A DNA stretch of 64,000 bases from the NCBI RefSeq assembly GCF_001310895.1, contig NZ_BAZS01000017.1:1-64000 (forward strand), written 5' to 3'. A model generated the notes under the pieces. That model was given only the letters and a program-made list of their open reading frames with translations. It was not told where the DNA came from and searched no databases. Origin of the DNA: Virgibacillus halodenitrificans JCM 12304. GTDB taxonomy: Bacteria; Bacillota; Bacilli; Bacillales; Amphibacillaceae. The position numbers were made by a program, and so were the translations under genes. Positions 1 through 8,693 of the stretch are shown here, piece by piece; the stretch's first letter is position 1, and every line of letters starts with the position of its first letter.

Positions 1-10
1 ATAGAGTGAA

Positions 11-106
11 TGACGGACATTGGGAATGAGAAATCGGGTCGTAATGTCTATCATGGATTGATTGACGGACATTGAGTACGAAAAAACAACCCCGAATGTC
101 TATCAT
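11..106. repeat. Two tandem 52-bp intergenic repeat units at the left edge
   Basis: TGACGGACATT (11-21) and AATGTCTATCAT (43-54) recur at 63-73 and 95-106, a period of 52 bp. Within each unit GACGGACATT and AATGTCTATC are nearly inverted copies of one another, so each unit could form a weak hairpin. The array may continue left of the window. The remaining bases up to the ctaB start show nothing I can identify. Confidence 0.55.
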
Positions 107-340
107 ACTAGAAATTACTATTCTATAGCACGCTCCAGTCAAATTTTTCTCTAAAATTAATAGTTCACCAACATCAAATTGTAAAGCTGGAATAGCTACT
201 TACCTCCTCCGTCAAAAGCTTTCATGCTGTATAGTGAAAATTCTGTAGTAATCTAGAGTAATAGTCTCTCATGACATTCCGTGATATGATAAAAGTATAA
301 ACAAAGTTTAAAATTGCCCGAATCAGGGAGGATATATGAT

Positions 341-1258
341 ATGGGAATGGGAAGTGCATCACCAACTATACAAAACGATTCGAAACGAGCGACGTTTTCG
401 GATATAAAATCACTTATAAAAGGACCAGTTTTAATTGCAAATGTATTACCTGTTTTCTCAGGTTTTTGGCTCGCCCTTTATTTTTCTGGATCCTTAATAA
501 CAGAACAATGGCCACTCCTTATACTTATCATGCTCGGAAGTACACTGGTTATGGCTGGAGCATTAGTAATTAATAATTGGTATGATGTGGATATCGATGA
601 GATTATGGCCAGGACGCAGAATCGACCTACTGTAACGGGGAAGATATCACTCAAGATTGTGTTATGGACAGGGATTGTCTTATCACTGGCAGGTTTCATC
701 TTGTTATGGTTTACGACATGGGAAGCCACATTATATGCCTTCATCGGCTGGTTTACCTATGTGGTTCTTTATACAATGTGGACAAAGCGAAAATACACTT
801 TAAATACGGTGATCGGTAGTATATCGGGTGCAGTTTCTCCTTTAATTGGCTGGGCCGCAATAGAATCTGCTTTTCATATTGTCCCAATTATGCTTTTTGC
901 TATTTTATTTATCTTTCAAATGCCGCATACTTTTGCAATTGCTATTAAAAAATATGAAGAATACAAGGCGGCAGATGTAGCAATGCTACCAGTAGTGCAT
1001 GGGTTTTCGATTACAAAACGCCAAATAGTAATTTATATTGCCTGTCTGTTACCGTTACCTTTTTACTTGATACAATTAGGGACCTTTTTTATTACAGTTG
1101 CAACAATTTTGAACGTTGGTTGGTTGATTATTGCCTTAAGAGGATTTTTTACGAAAGACGATCAAAAATGGGCACATTGGATATTCTTATATTCCGTTAA
1201 TTATATTACGATTATTTTTGTTCTTGCTGTTGTAGTAACTCTGCCAGCATTTCAATAA
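341..1258 (+). CDS. ctaB: Protoheme IX farnesyltransferase (heme O synthase), CtaB/CyoE family
   Basis: This integral membrane UbiA-type prenyltransferase transfers a farnesyl group to heme b, giving heme O for terminal oxidases. The family signature lies at residues 78-96 (NNWYDVDIDEIMARTQNRP, with the Mg-diphosphate aspartates). A second conserved loop, ADVAMLPVV, follows about residue 210, and several hydrophobic helices are evident. The chosen ATG follows AGGGAGG (325-331) by 9 bases and gives 305 residues, the usual family length; a TTG 27 bases upstream lacks a site. The gene is not beside cytochrome oxidase genes here. The UbiA assignment is certain; the heme O role rests on the motif. 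Confidence 0.9.
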   Translation: MGMGSASPTIQNDSKRATFSDIKSLIKGPVLIANVLPVFSGFWLALYFSGSLITEQWPLLILIMLGSTLVMAGALVINNWYDVDIDEIMARTQNRPTVTGKISLKIVLWTGIVLSLAGFILLWFTTWEATLYAFIGWFTYVVLYTMWTKRKYTLNTVIGSISGAVSPLIGWAAIESAFHIVPIMLFAILFIFQMPHTFAIAIKKYEEYKAADVAMLPVVHGFSITKRQIVIYIACLLPLPFYLIQLGTFFITVATILNVGWLIIALRGFFTKDDQKWAHWIFLYSVNYITIIFVLAVVVTLPAFQ

Positions 1259-1274
1259 ATAAGGAGGAATTTTT

Positions 1275-1550
1275 GTGGACATTAAGCAAGGAAATCATTC
1301 TTTTTTTATCGGTGAAAATCAAGACGAACCATTAGCAGAGATATCATTTATTCCAGGTGAGAGAAACTCGATTATTGTAGATCATACAGTCGTATCAGCT
1401 GAGTTGCAAGGGCAAGGTGTTGCAGGAAAGTTAGTAGATAGACTGGTACAGTATGCCAGAGAGGAAGGATTGAAAATCATCCCTCAATGCTCTTATGCAC
1501 AAAAGAAGCTTGAAAACACACCGGAATATCAGGATGTACTAGGAAAGTGA
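1275..1550 (+). CDS. Small GNAT-type N-acetyltransferase (YidJ/COG2388-like)
   Basis: This 91-residue protein consists almost only of the acetyl-CoA binding core. The segment VSAELQGQGVAGKLVDRLVQYA (about residues 39-60) matches motif A of the short GNAT family. The following IIPQCSYA and the C-terminal NTPEYQDVL are also typical of this subgroup. The start is GTG, preceded by AAGGAGGA (1261-1268). It lies 16 bases after ctaB and is probably co-transcribed with it. The substrate is unknown. Confidence 0.8.
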   Translation: MDIKQGNHSFFIGENQDEPLAEISFIPGERNSIIVDHTVVSAELQGQGVAGKLVDRLVQYAREEGLKIIPQCSYAQKKLENTPEYQDVLGK

Positions 1551-1551
1551 G

Positions 1552-1695
1552 ATGGTCACTGTGAATTTGTTAGAGGATTTAATTGATACGTATCTGGAAA
1601 ATTTTGATGAGATAAACTATGTATTAGATAGGAACAGTCTGGGCTATTCGGGAAAGGACCAAGGATATGTACAAAACCATACAGGAGACTGCTGA
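1552..1695 (+). CDS. Possible 47-residue protein overlapping the next gene
   Basis: An ATG at 1552, or a GTG at 1561, opens a frame rich in Leu, Asp, Glu and Asn that ends with TGA at 1695. It fills the gap between the GNAT gene and the HTH gene and overlaps the latter by 29 bases in a different frame. No strong ribosome binding site is visible and I recognise no family. It may be a real tiny protein or chance coding. Confidence 0.22.
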   Translation: MVTVNLLEDLIDTYLENFDEINYVLDRNSLGYSGKDQGYVQNHTGDC

Positions 1696-1897
1696 GTATT
1701 TATCAATGGACATAGCAAAAGTGAGAGCACTCGTATTGGAAGGAAGAATTCGTGCCATTCATGATGGTAACCAATACTTAATAAATCAAGCCCAATTTAA
1801 AACACACTTTGAAGATGTAGAGAAATATAGACAGAAGATTCAGGAATACTTAAATGAACCGATTCCTGAAGATATTGACGTAAAGGATGAAGATTAA
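1667..1897 (+). CDS. Excisionase-type helix-turn-helix protein, 76 aa
   Basis: The N-terminal half reads as a MerR/excisionase-like winged helix: YKTIQETAEYLSMDIAKVRALVLEGRIRAI, followed by the DGNQYLI wing. The C-terminal tail, with YLNEPIPEDIDVKDED, is strongly acidic. I know similar short excisionase-family proteins from Bacillaceae chromosomes. They are not linked to an integrase there, and none is present here, so a regulatory or DNA-architectural role is more likely than excision. AAGGAT lies just upstream of the ATG. Confidence 0.7.
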   Translation: MYKTIQETAEYLSMDIAKVRALVLEGRIRAIHDGNQYLINQAQFKTHFEDVEKYRQKIQEYLNEPIPEDIDVKDED

Positions 1898-1959
1898 TAG
1901 AACCGCTAAAGCACAGTTAATTACTATTATCTAAAAGCAAATCCACAAAAAATCTCTAG

Positions 1960-2000
1960 AAAAACGAGTAGAAAACCCAAATGGATTTTTACTCGTTTTT
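1960..2000 (+). terminator. Intrinsic terminator after the HTH gene
   Basis: AAAAACGAGTA pairs with TACTCGTTTTT around a loop of about 18 bases. The 3' arm is T-rich and followed by ATTATT. It ends the ctaB-GNAT-HTH unit. Confidence 0.75.
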
Positions 2001-2095
2001 ATTATTAAAAATATATTATTATATAGATTGAACATCGGAAGAAAAAGTGTTATTGGTGTAATTTTTATAAATTATATAGCAGGAGGCAGAACGAG

Positions 2096-2539
2096 ATGAA
2101 GGTTAGCATATTAAAGAAAAATGATTTTGAGAAAATGAAGGATCTATTTTTGGATGTATTTACTAATGAACCTTGGTTTGATAAATGGAACAACGAAGAA
2201 CAATTACATGCATATTTAACAGAACTAACCGAAAATAATAATTCACTAACTTTAGCTCTATATAGTGAGGAGGGTGAACTTATCGGCTGTGCATTAGGAT
2301 ATATTTTTAATTGGTGGGAAGGTCGGGAATACTTTATTAGAGAGTTTTTTATTTCTAGAAAAAGGCAAAATCAAGGACTAGGTAGTTCTTTTCTTCAACT
2401 AATGAATGAAATATTAAACGAAAAGGAGATTAAGCATATAACATTAACTACAGAAAAGAATGTTCCGGCATATGGATTCTATCATAAAAATGGTTTTTCA
2501 GATTTAAAAGATTCAGTTAATCTGGTTAAAAAAGTATAG
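2096..2539 (+). CDS. GNAT family N-acetyltransferase
   Basis: This 147-residue single-domain acetyltransferase has motif A at about residues 97-108 (SRKRQNQGLGSS, with the Q/RxxGxG acetyl-CoA pyrophosphate loop). The NVPAYGFYHKNGF segment near the C-terminus is typical of motif B. AGGAGG (2081-2085 region) precedes the ATG by about 10 bases. It is flanked by terminators and seems monocistronic. The substrate cannot be told from sequence; small-molecule or antibiotic acetylation are both possible. Confidence 0.8.
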   Translation: MKVSILKKNDFEKMKDLFLDVFTNEPWFDKWNNEEQLHAYLTELTENNNSLTLALYSEEGELIGCALGYIFNWWEGREYFIREFFISRKRQNQGLGSSFLQLMNEILNEKEIKHITLTTEKNVPAYGFYHKNGFSDLKDSVNLVKKV

Positions 2540-2710
2540 TAATAATAATAAGATCAAATCTACTAGAATGGTAAAATCTGTTTATAAAAAAATGATAGGA
2601 AATGGGGGCAGGCCATGGTCAGTACGTCTGAGATGGAAGTGTCTTTTCCTTGTAAGTCAAGGTCTACATCAGGCTTTTCATCTAAGCAATGTATTCAAAG
2701 TTAATAAAAT

Positions 2711-2739
2711 AAAAGAAGCCCAGGAGTAGGCTTCTTTTA
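2711..2739 (-). terminator. Intrinsic terminator (nitroreductase end)
   Basis: AAAAGAAGCC and GGCTTCTTTT form a perfect 10-bp stem with an 8-base loop. It could serve both strands, between the GNAT and nitroreductase genes. Confidence 0.75.
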
Positions 2740-2803
2740 AGGTTGAAATTAACTATGAGATTAATATAAATATCAGCTTATCAGGCTTCCCTATGTTTCA
2801 ACA

Positions 2804-3474
2804 TTAAACCCACTGTGCTACTTCTTCAATATTTCTTCGTGTTTTTCCTCGTTTTGGGTCTTCTTTTCTATAGCCGAATGCGGCGAGTACAGATGCGCCG
2901 AATTGGCCATTTTCCAGTAGCCCTTCTTCTTCAAGTAATGCATCAAGTTTTTCTTGGTTGAATCCCTCCATTGGAGTGGAGTCAATTCCCAGGAGTGCTG
3001 CAGCAGTCAGCATATTTCCTAAGGCAATATATGTTTGCTTTGATGCCCAATCAAAAAGAGTTCGCTCATTATCTAATATCTGTTTTTGTTCTTGGAAGCG
3101 TTTATAATGACCGGAGACCTCTGTAACCACTGTTTCAGGCATTTGTTGTACGTCTTTCATTTGGCTGAACAGATAATCCGAGTCATACCGAACATTTTTC
3201 CTTGCTAAAAGAATAACAAAATGGCTTGCTGACTTTAATTTTTCTACAGCGCCAGGTGCTACCTCCATTAACTTATTTCGTAATTCCGGGCTTTGGACTA
3301 CTAAAAACTTCCAAGGCTCAGATCCTAATGAACTGGGCGATAATCTTCCTGCTTCCAAAATAAATTTAAAGTCGTTATCCGCTATTTTTTTGTTTGCATC
3401 GTACATTTTGGTGGCATGGCGAAATTGGTATGCTCCATCACTCTCTCTTTAATTGTAGATGTTTGATTTGTCAT
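2804..3474 (-). CDS. Nitroreductase family NAD(P)H:FMN oxidoreductase, frameshifted near the N-terminus
   Basis: The flavoprotein fold is clear: LEAGRLSPSSLGSEPWKFLVV is the FMN phosphate-binding region and the C-terminus carries the conserved FGYR segment. The intact frame begins only at MYDANKKI (3406). Upstream, an ATG at 3474 with AGGAGGGG ahead of it encodes MTNQTSTIKERVM. The intervening bases encode AYQFRHATK, the usual lead-in to MYDANKKI, once one missing base near 3433/3434 is restored. The reconstructed protein has about 223 residues. Members reduce nitro compounds, quinones or azo dyes; the natural substrate is unknown. A sequencing deletion explains the break better than decay. 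Confidence 0.8.
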
Positions 3475-3656
3475 AAAATTCCCCTCCTGATAAAAGATAA
3501 TACGTGGAAAGTTCAGATATAGGAAATTTTGTGCTTCTATGGTTATCTCGAAGTCAGCGATAAGGATATAGGAGACGCTGGGATTTGCGTAACGATCAAA
3601 GAAAGATTACTCTTATAATAAGAAATATGTTCTTTAAAGATAAAGGAGTTTTACTA

Positions 3657-4556
3657 TTGCCGAAAAAACAGCCATCAAGAGATAAGAATAATTTACATTT
3701 TACCGTGGAAAAGCAAATGGAGCTGCTCCCTTTTTTATTAGAAGCTATGCCCAATCGTAGCCGGAATTCAGTAAAATCCATACTGACACGTGGCCAGGTG
3801 ACCGTAGATGATCATATTGAAACGAAGCATAATTATCCTTTATATAGTGGTCAAACGATTAAAATTTTAAAAAACAAAGCAGCAGTTAAGGAAAGTGCAT
3901 TGATTGGTATGACGATTCTATACGAGGATGAGGATATAATAGTGGTAAATAAAGAGGCGGGTTTGTTGTCCATTGCGACACAGAAAGAAAAAAAACAGAC
4001 CGCTCATCATCAGCTTATGGAGCATGTCCGGAAAGAAGATCCATTAAACCGGGTTTTTGTCGTTCATCGTTTAGATAAAGATACTTCTGGAGTCATGCTC
4101 TTCGCTAAAAATGAAGCTGCGAAGAGAAAGCTTCAAGATACGTGGAAAAAAAGCGTAAAGGAACGCACCTATGCTGCGCTTGTAGAGGGGAAGGTAGAGA
4201 AGCAAAAAGGATATATTTCTTCCTGGTTAAAAGAGAGCAAAACCCATATGATGTATTCCAGTCCTGTAAAAAATGACGGACAGCATGCAATAACACATTA
4301 TAAGGTCGTCCAGTCTAATAATGATTTTTCTTTATTAGAGGTTCAATTGGAAACGGGGCGGAAAAATCAAATCCGCGTGCACATGCAAGACCTGGGGCAC
4401 CCCGTTGTAGGGGATAAAAAATACGGATCTAAGCAAAATGTGATTAGAAGACTAGGGCTACATGCGAGGATCCTTTCTTTTAACCATCCGAGTACTGGGC
4501 AACTATTACTGTTTAAAGCCGAGGTACCAAAGTCTTTTTATGCAAAATCAAAATAA
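3657..4556 (+). CDS. RluA-family rRNA pseudouridine synthase
   Basis: An S4 RNA-binding domain (about residues 20-70, with SRNSVKSILTRGQVTVDD) precedes the catalytic domain. The HRLDKDTSG motif carries the catalytic Asp at about residue 140. ETGRKNQIRVHMQDLGHPVVGDKKYG closes the active site, as in RluA/RluD enzymes that isomerise uridines in 23S rRNA. The best start is TTG at 3657, eight bases after AAAGGAG, giving 299 residues; an upstream extension lacks a site. The target uridine is not deducible. A terminator follows directly. Confidence 0.88.
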   Translation: MPKKQPSRDKNNLHFTVEKQMELLPFLLEAMPNRSRNSVKSILTRGQVTVDDHIETKHNYPLYSGQTIKILKNKAAVKESALIGMTILYEDEDIIVVNKEAGLLSIATQKEKKQTAHHQLMEHVRKEDPLNRVFVVHRLDKDTSGVMLFAKNEAAKRKLQDTWKKSVKERTYAALVEGKVEKQKGYISSWLKESKTHMMYSSPVKNDGQHAITHYKVVQSNNDFSLLEVQLETGRKNQIRVHMQDLGHPVVGDKKYGSKQNVIRRLGLHARILSFNHPSTGQLLLFKAEVPKSFYAKSK

Positions 4557-4560
4557 GAAA

Positions 4561-4600
4561 CAAAAGCCAGACAGTGAGATGAACTGATCTGGCTTTTGTT
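4561..4600 (+). terminator. Intrinsic terminator
   Basis: CAAAAGCCAGA and TCTGGCTTTTG form an 11-bp stem around 16 bases, followed by TTATTG. It ends the pseudouridine synthase gene and may act on both strands. Confidence 0.75.
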
Positions 4601-4695
4601 ATTGCTATATATTATGTGCTGGAGTTTCTATATTACAAAATGTTCTACTTATAATTAACTTATCCAGTAGAATACCTCTACTTCTGATAATGTAT

Positions 4696-5682
4696 TTAAA
4701 TAGGAGCTTTTTCTACTACCCTGCCATTTCTTCCTTCTGTCGTTTTTGCTTGCATTAAGGAACGAATTACTGCTTCCTCTGTTGTTTCGATAACTGCTTG
4801 GAACAAATCATTCATAACAGGGTGATCATCACGAAGAAATGAAGCTGTTTCTTTAGCGGAATCACTTTTATGATCGTATACATTGGCAGTTGAAAAAGCA
4901 ATGGCAATATCCCCGCTGCCATTATCAATGCGGCTTCCTGTTCTCCCAAGTCCCGCTGCACAACGCTTGGCGAGTCTTTTTAGCTGCCTGTCATATAAGG
5001 GGGCATCAGTTGCAATAATCATCATGATAGAGCCATCCGGTGTAGGTATTTGCGTGGTTTCCAGATTTGCAAATAATGCATGTTCTCTTCTACCAAAGTT
5101 ACTTACAACAAGACAACCGACAGTGTATGTATTTAAATTATCTGTAATTGTTCGTGAAGCTGTTCCTATACCACCTTTATAACCAAAGCAAACCATTCCC
5201 TTACCTGCTCCGACATCTCCTTCCTCCACTGGATGATTCGTAGCATTTTCTAATGCGCTGATTGCATGTGTAGGTTTGATTGCTTGTTCGCGGATCGAAT
5301 TTAGATAGCTATCATTACATTCGCCGACTACAATATTAATTGAGCTGGTTGTATCACCAATTTCTTGCGTGCGATCGAGCATATATTTTAATGTCCCTTG
5401 CCAAACAGCTCCGACACTAAATGTATTTGTCAGCATAATTGGAGATTCCAATAATCCCAGTTCTTCTATTTGTACGAGGCCGGTTGTTTTGCCATAGCCA
5501 TTAATGACAGCACTTCCAGTTCTAACTTTTTTACGAAAGAGATTCCCTTCATGTGGTAATATCGCTGTTACTCCTGTACAGATTGTTTTTTCCTCGGTTA
5601 GCTTTTCATATAATGTGGTATGACCGACTTTTACGCCAGGTACATCTGTAATGCAGTTTGCTTTCCCTTTTTGTAAATGCAA
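4696..5682 (-). CDS. P1/S58 family peptidase (DmpA/endo-type 6-aminohexanoate hydrolase-like)
   Basis: The family start ANCITDVPGVKVGHTTL opens the domain. The autocleavage and nucleophile motif is NGSGDIAIAFSTAN near the C-terminus, where the Ser after NG becomes the N-terminal nucleophile. These enzymes include aminopeptidase DmpA and nylon-oligomer hydrolases; the physiological substrate is unknown. An in-frame ATG at 5802 would add a hydrophobic N-terminal stretch but has no ribosome binding site and is atypical. TTG at 5682 lies about 11 bases after GGAAGG and gives 328 residues; GTG at 5691 is the alternative. It appears monocistronic. Confidence 0.8.
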   Translation of the reverse strand: MHLQKGKANCITDVPGVKVGHTTLYEKLTEEKTICTGVTAILPHEGNLFRKKVRTGSAVINGYGKTTGLVQIEELGLLESPIMLTNTFSVGAVWQGTLKYMLDRTQEIGDTTSSINIVVGECNDSYLNSIREQAIKPTHAISALENATNHPVEEGDVGAGKGMVCFGYKGGIGTASRTITDNLNTYTVGCLVVSNFGRREHALFANLETTQIPTPDGSIMMIIATDAPLYDRQLKRLAKRCAAGLGRTGSRIDNGSGDIAIAFSTANVYDHKSDSAKETASFLRDDHPVMNDLFQAVIETTEEAVIRSLMQAKTTEGRNGRVVEKAPI

Positions 5683-5835
5683 AAAATCCACTACCTTCCA
5701 ATTTATATTTATTATAAGAATTATAACAAAAATTAAACTATATATTTTCTCATTCAACAAAAAGCGCACAAATCCTGCCATAAAAAGTCTCTTCTCCAAC
5801 ATATGGTTTTCAGGGATTTATTTATCTTGTAATAA

Positions 5836-6060
5836 CAAAAGTGGCTGAGACATAACTAAATAACGCTATTCTAAAGATGAACATTCTAAAGTGTGGGAAT
5901 CCCGCTCCGGAAAAACGCTTCGCTTTCCGTGGGCGCTGCTAAGCCTCCTCGTGCCACGCACTCCGGGGTCTTAGCTAGGCTTTTCCTCCCACAATGGTTT
6001 TCGGTGGGACGAGTAATCGCAGTCCCAGGAGTCTGCGCGTTTTTCCTCCGCTAATTTATT
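5836..6060. repeat. Dispersed GC-rich intergenic repeat (copy A)
   Basis: This gene-free stretch is much richer in G+C than its surroundings. It includes CGCTTTCCGTGGGCGCTGCT, a GGGGTCTTAGC...GGCTTTTCCTCCCAC segment and a distal TTTCCTCCGC. The module arrangement resembles the left halves of the repeats at 43953-44492 and 54236-54869. A stretch around 5990-6027 (CCACAATGGTTTTCGGTGGG and following) occurs in near-inverted form inside the repeat at 54236-54869. No coding frame is conserved. Confidence 0.65.
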
Positions 6061-6065
6061 ACAAA

Positions 6066-6113
6066 AATAAATCCGAACTATGATTCAGTAAAAGTGTGAA
6101 TCGGTTCGGATTT
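6066..6113 (-). terminator. Intrinsic terminator of the alkaline phosphatase gene
   Basis: On the minus strand, AATCCGAACC...GTTCGGATT forms the outer stem with an inner GATTCA/TGAATC pairing. It is followed by TATTTTTG. Confidence 0.7.
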
Positions 6114-6150
6114 TCAATATATAAAAGTATTTTGTTCCAACCTTTAATGC

Positions 6151-7506
6151 TTATTTAAGAAAGTTAAATACTTCATTGGCGATGTCTGTGTTATCAACTA
6201 ATCCGGAGAAGACCTCACTCTTTGGACCATATGCGTAGACGGGAACATCTACTCCTGTATGTCCGCTTGTGGTAAATCCGATGCCTGCTCGAACATTGAA
6301 TACTTCAGAAACCGCTGCATACACCGTATCAAAATCTTCAGTTTCTGCTGCTTGCTGGATAGCTGAAATTTCTTCTTCATTAAAGTCCAGGTCAGCGTAT
6401 TCCTCTAAAACCTCTTCAACTTCTTCACCATCCATTATCTCTTCTGCCATAAACTCAGGTGTACGTTCAGCTGCTTTGATCACTTCCGGATACATGTTGT
6501 ACTCACCATCACGGCCAATGGAAAAACCGCCTGTAGAATGGTCTGCTGTTAAAACAACCTGTGTATGTTTATCCTTCTTAGCAAATTCAATAACGGTTTC
6601 AAATGCCTTAGCAAAATCCTCCATCTCACTCATGGCACTGACAGAATCATTTGCATGCCCAGCCCAGTCTATTTGACTTCCTTCTACCATAAGGAAGAAC
6701 CCATCTTTATTCTTGCTTAGCTGCTCAAGAGCTGTCGTCGTCATTTCTTCAAGGGACGGACTATCCTCCCGATCAATTGCTTTCGGAAGACCGACTGGAG
6801 CAAATAAACCTAGTAATTTATCATTCTTGTTTTCAAGCATTTCCTCTTTATCATCTACATAATTATAGCCATCTTCTTCAAATTCTTCTATTAAATCTCT
6901 ATCTTCTCGGTCGAAATAGTCTGTACCCCCGCCGAGCATAATATCTACTTTATGTTCTCCATTAATCATTTCATCGAAGTAATCATCAGCAATTTCATTA
7001 TAATTCCTTCTGGATTCATCATGTGCTCCAAAAGCTGCTGGAGTGGCATGGTTAATTTGTGATGTGGCAACAAGACCTGTAGATTTGCCTTTTTTCTTGG
7101 CAGCCTCAAGTACGGTTTCCACTTCGTCTCTTTCTGTATCAACTGCTATTGCTCCATTATATGTTTTTATACCTGCTGACATGGAGGTCGCTGCAGCTGC
7201 CGAATCAGTAATATTTTCTTCTGGGTCGTCTGCATAAGTTGTTGCCATTCCTACTAAATGGTTGTCAAATACCGTTTTTTCCATCTGTGGTGTTGAAGGG
7301 TCATCTTTCATGTAACGATAGGCTGTTGGATAGGATGGTCCCATTCCATCACCAATCATAACGATCACATTCTTTACTTTACCGTTATTTGGCGACGCAT
7401 TGTTATCTTTTCCTTTTTTAGCAACAGTTGCTTCCCCGTTCATAGCTAACAAGCTTCCAATTGCCAATACAAAAATCGTGGCGATAATCCAGAGCTTTTT
7501 TCTCAT
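6151..7506 (-). CDS. Secreted alkaline phosphatase (PhoA/PhoB family)
   Basis: This 451-residue exported metalloenzyme hydrolyses phosphomonoesters. A Lys-rich start and hydrophobic core (residues 1-22) form a signal peptide. The active site is complete: GDGMG (52-56), TDSAAAATSMSAG with nucleophile Ser102, HATPAAFGAH (153-162), EGSQIDWAGH (275-284), ADHSTGGF (321-328) and GHTGVD (415-420), covering the two zinc sites and the Mg site. GGAGGAGAAGG lies directly before the ATG. Acidic insertions at about 195-230 and 355-395 suit an extracellular, salt-tolerant enzyme. Pho control is likely for the family, but I saw no convincing PhoP box. Confidence 0.92.
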   Translation of the reverse strand: MRKKLWIIATIFVLAIGSLLAMNGEATVAKKGKDNNASPNNGKVKNVIVMIGDGMGPSYPTAYRYMKDDPSTPQMEKTVFDNHLVGMATTYADDPEENITDSAAAATSMSAGIKTYNGAIAVDTERDEVETVLEAAKKKGKSTGLVATSQINHATPAAFGAHDESRRNYNEIADDYFDEMINGEHKVDIMLGGGTDYFDREDRDLIEEFEEDGYNYVDDKEEMLENKNDKLLGLFAPVGLPKAIDREDSPSLEEMTTTALEQLSKNKDGFFLMVEGSQIDWAGHANDSVSAMSEMEDFAKAFETVIEFAKKDKHTQVVLTADHSTGGFSIGRDGEYNMYPEVIKAAERTPEFMAEEIMDGEEVEEVLEEYADLDFNEEEISAIQQAAETEDFDTVYAAVSEVFNVRAGIGFTTSGHTGVDVPVYAYGPKSEVFSGLVDNTDIANEVFNFLK

Positions 7507-7800
7507 CCTTCTCCTCCTTCAATTAATAATAAGACTAGTCTTACTATTATCATAGTTGAAAAGAAAGGAGAACTAAATGGTAGAAAAGGTATATTTTTAG
7601 AAGAAGAGACTGATGGAAGGCAATCCAGGAAGGCTATAACCAAGCAATCTAGTAAAAAGGTATTACAAAATTTTACAAGAGGTTTATAAATTAACGTTAA
7701 AATTGTCAAAAATAATTCCATATCCCTGGTAAAAAAGTATGTTATGTTCTTTTTTGTGGAAGGCTATCGTTAAATGTAATGAAGAAGCAGGAGGATGGAC

Positions 7801-8378
7801 ATGAAAAAAGTGTTTTGGGTAGTCGTGTTATCAGGCCTCTTCTGGGTCGGATACTACAGTTATGGAATTATAAATGCAGCTCCAAAATCTTCTGAGACCA
7901 TACAGGAAAATAAGAAAACTTTCATGGTGCAAACATCACAGAGAGAGAAAGCATTGGAAGGTACCGAAATTGGCGATACAGCTCCAGATTTTGAATTGGT
8001 CTCAACAAATGAAGAAAAAGTAAAGTTATCTGATTATCGCGGTAAAAAAGTGATGCTAAATTTCTGGCTACATGGTGTCCGCCGTGCAGAGAAGAAATAC
8101 CAGATATGCAAAACTTCTATGATGAAAAAGAAATCGTTATTCTTGCGGTTAACTTGACCCAAACGGAAGCCAAAAAGCAAGATGTAGTAGATTTTATGGG
8201 AAAACATCGTGTAACCTTTCCCGTCCTGTTGGATGAGGCTTCTGACGTAAGCAATAAATATCGCATTCAACCAATCCCGACTACCTATATGATCGATTCC
8301 CAAGGTAGAATTAGATTTAAGGCATATGGAGCTATGACCTATGAACAAATGGTAAGTGAGTTTGAAAAAATGAAATAA
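7801..8378 (+). CDS. Membrane-anchored thiol-disulfide oxidoreductase (ResA/TlpA-like), frameshifted at the active site
   Basis: An N-terminal membrane anchor (residues 2-22) is followed by a thioredoxin fold: IGDTAPDFELVSTNEEKVKLSDYRGKKVMLNFW, then DMQNFYDEKEIVILAVNLT, and IQPIPTTYMIDSQGRIRF with the cis-Pro. Directly after TGG (8065-8067) one base is missing. Restoring a G gives FWATWCPPCREEIPDM with a normal CxxC. The reconstructed protein has about 192 residues. The ATG at 7801 is 6 bases after AGGAGG; the one at 7795 abuts it. Such proteins reduce disulfides outside the membrane, for example in cytochrome c maturation or sporulation, but no ccs genes are adjacent. Confidence 0.85.
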
Positions 8379-8395
8379 TGAAACCTTACCCTACG

Positions 8396-8440
8396 ACCAA
8401 GGTACAGCGATTGTTAATGCTGATTTCCTTGGTCTTTTTG
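8396..8440 (+). terminator. Intrinsic terminator
   Basis: GACCAAGG and CCTTGGTC enclose a loop with a secondary CAGC/GCTG pairing, followed by TTTTTG. It ends the ResA-like gene. Confidence 0.65.
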
Positions 8441-8485
8441 TGGTAAACTAGCATATAGTATGAAACATTATCGGGGGAGATTATC

Positions 8486-8662
8486 ATTAAACTTTTAGTG
8501 ACACAGCTTCTTATCACAGCGGTGATTTGGACGGGAATGGCTTTCTTCTTTTCAGACATGAATGCACAAAGCAAAGCTATTTTCTATCTTGTTACATCCT
8601 GGTTACTATTTTTGATCGTAATTATTTTAAGAACATTACTTGGGAAAAGAAAGAGCAAATGA
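8486..8662 (+). CDS. Small two-helix membrane protein with a non-ATG start
   Basis: An open frame of up to 58 residues encodes two hydrophobic segments (TQLLITAVIWTGMAFFF and AIFYLVTSWLLFLIVIILRTLL) and ends in a basic tail (GKRKSK), as in small inner-membrane proteins. GGGGGAG (8473-8479) fits an ATT at 8486 with 6-base spacing; GTG at 8498 is the nearest conventional start. Either a rare start codon is used or a base is wrong here. I do not recognise the family. It lies just upstream of the ABC-F gene. Confidence 0.5.
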   Translation: MKLLVTQLLITAVIWTGMAFFFSDMNAQSKAIFYLVTSWLLFLIVIILRTLLGKRKSK

Positions 8663-8693
8663 ATGACTACAAGTCAAGGGAAGGTTTCTTGTT

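Noticed and set aside
2614-2705. 30-codon open frame between the GNAT and nitroreductase genes
   Set aside because: It has a possible GGGGG site but is short and Ser-rich with no recognisable feature, so I cannot separate it from chance.
5683-5802. Membrane-anchored N-terminal extension of the S58 peptidase
   Set aside because: The upstream ATG has no ribosome binding site and the extension is not typical of the family; the conserved domain starts just after a well-spaced TTG.
7600-7720. PhoP boxes upstream of the alkaline phosphatase gene
   Set aside because: TTATAA and TTGTAA words occur at 10-11 base spacing, but they deviate from the TTAACA-type consensus in this AT-rich DNA and lie 130-200 bases from the start.
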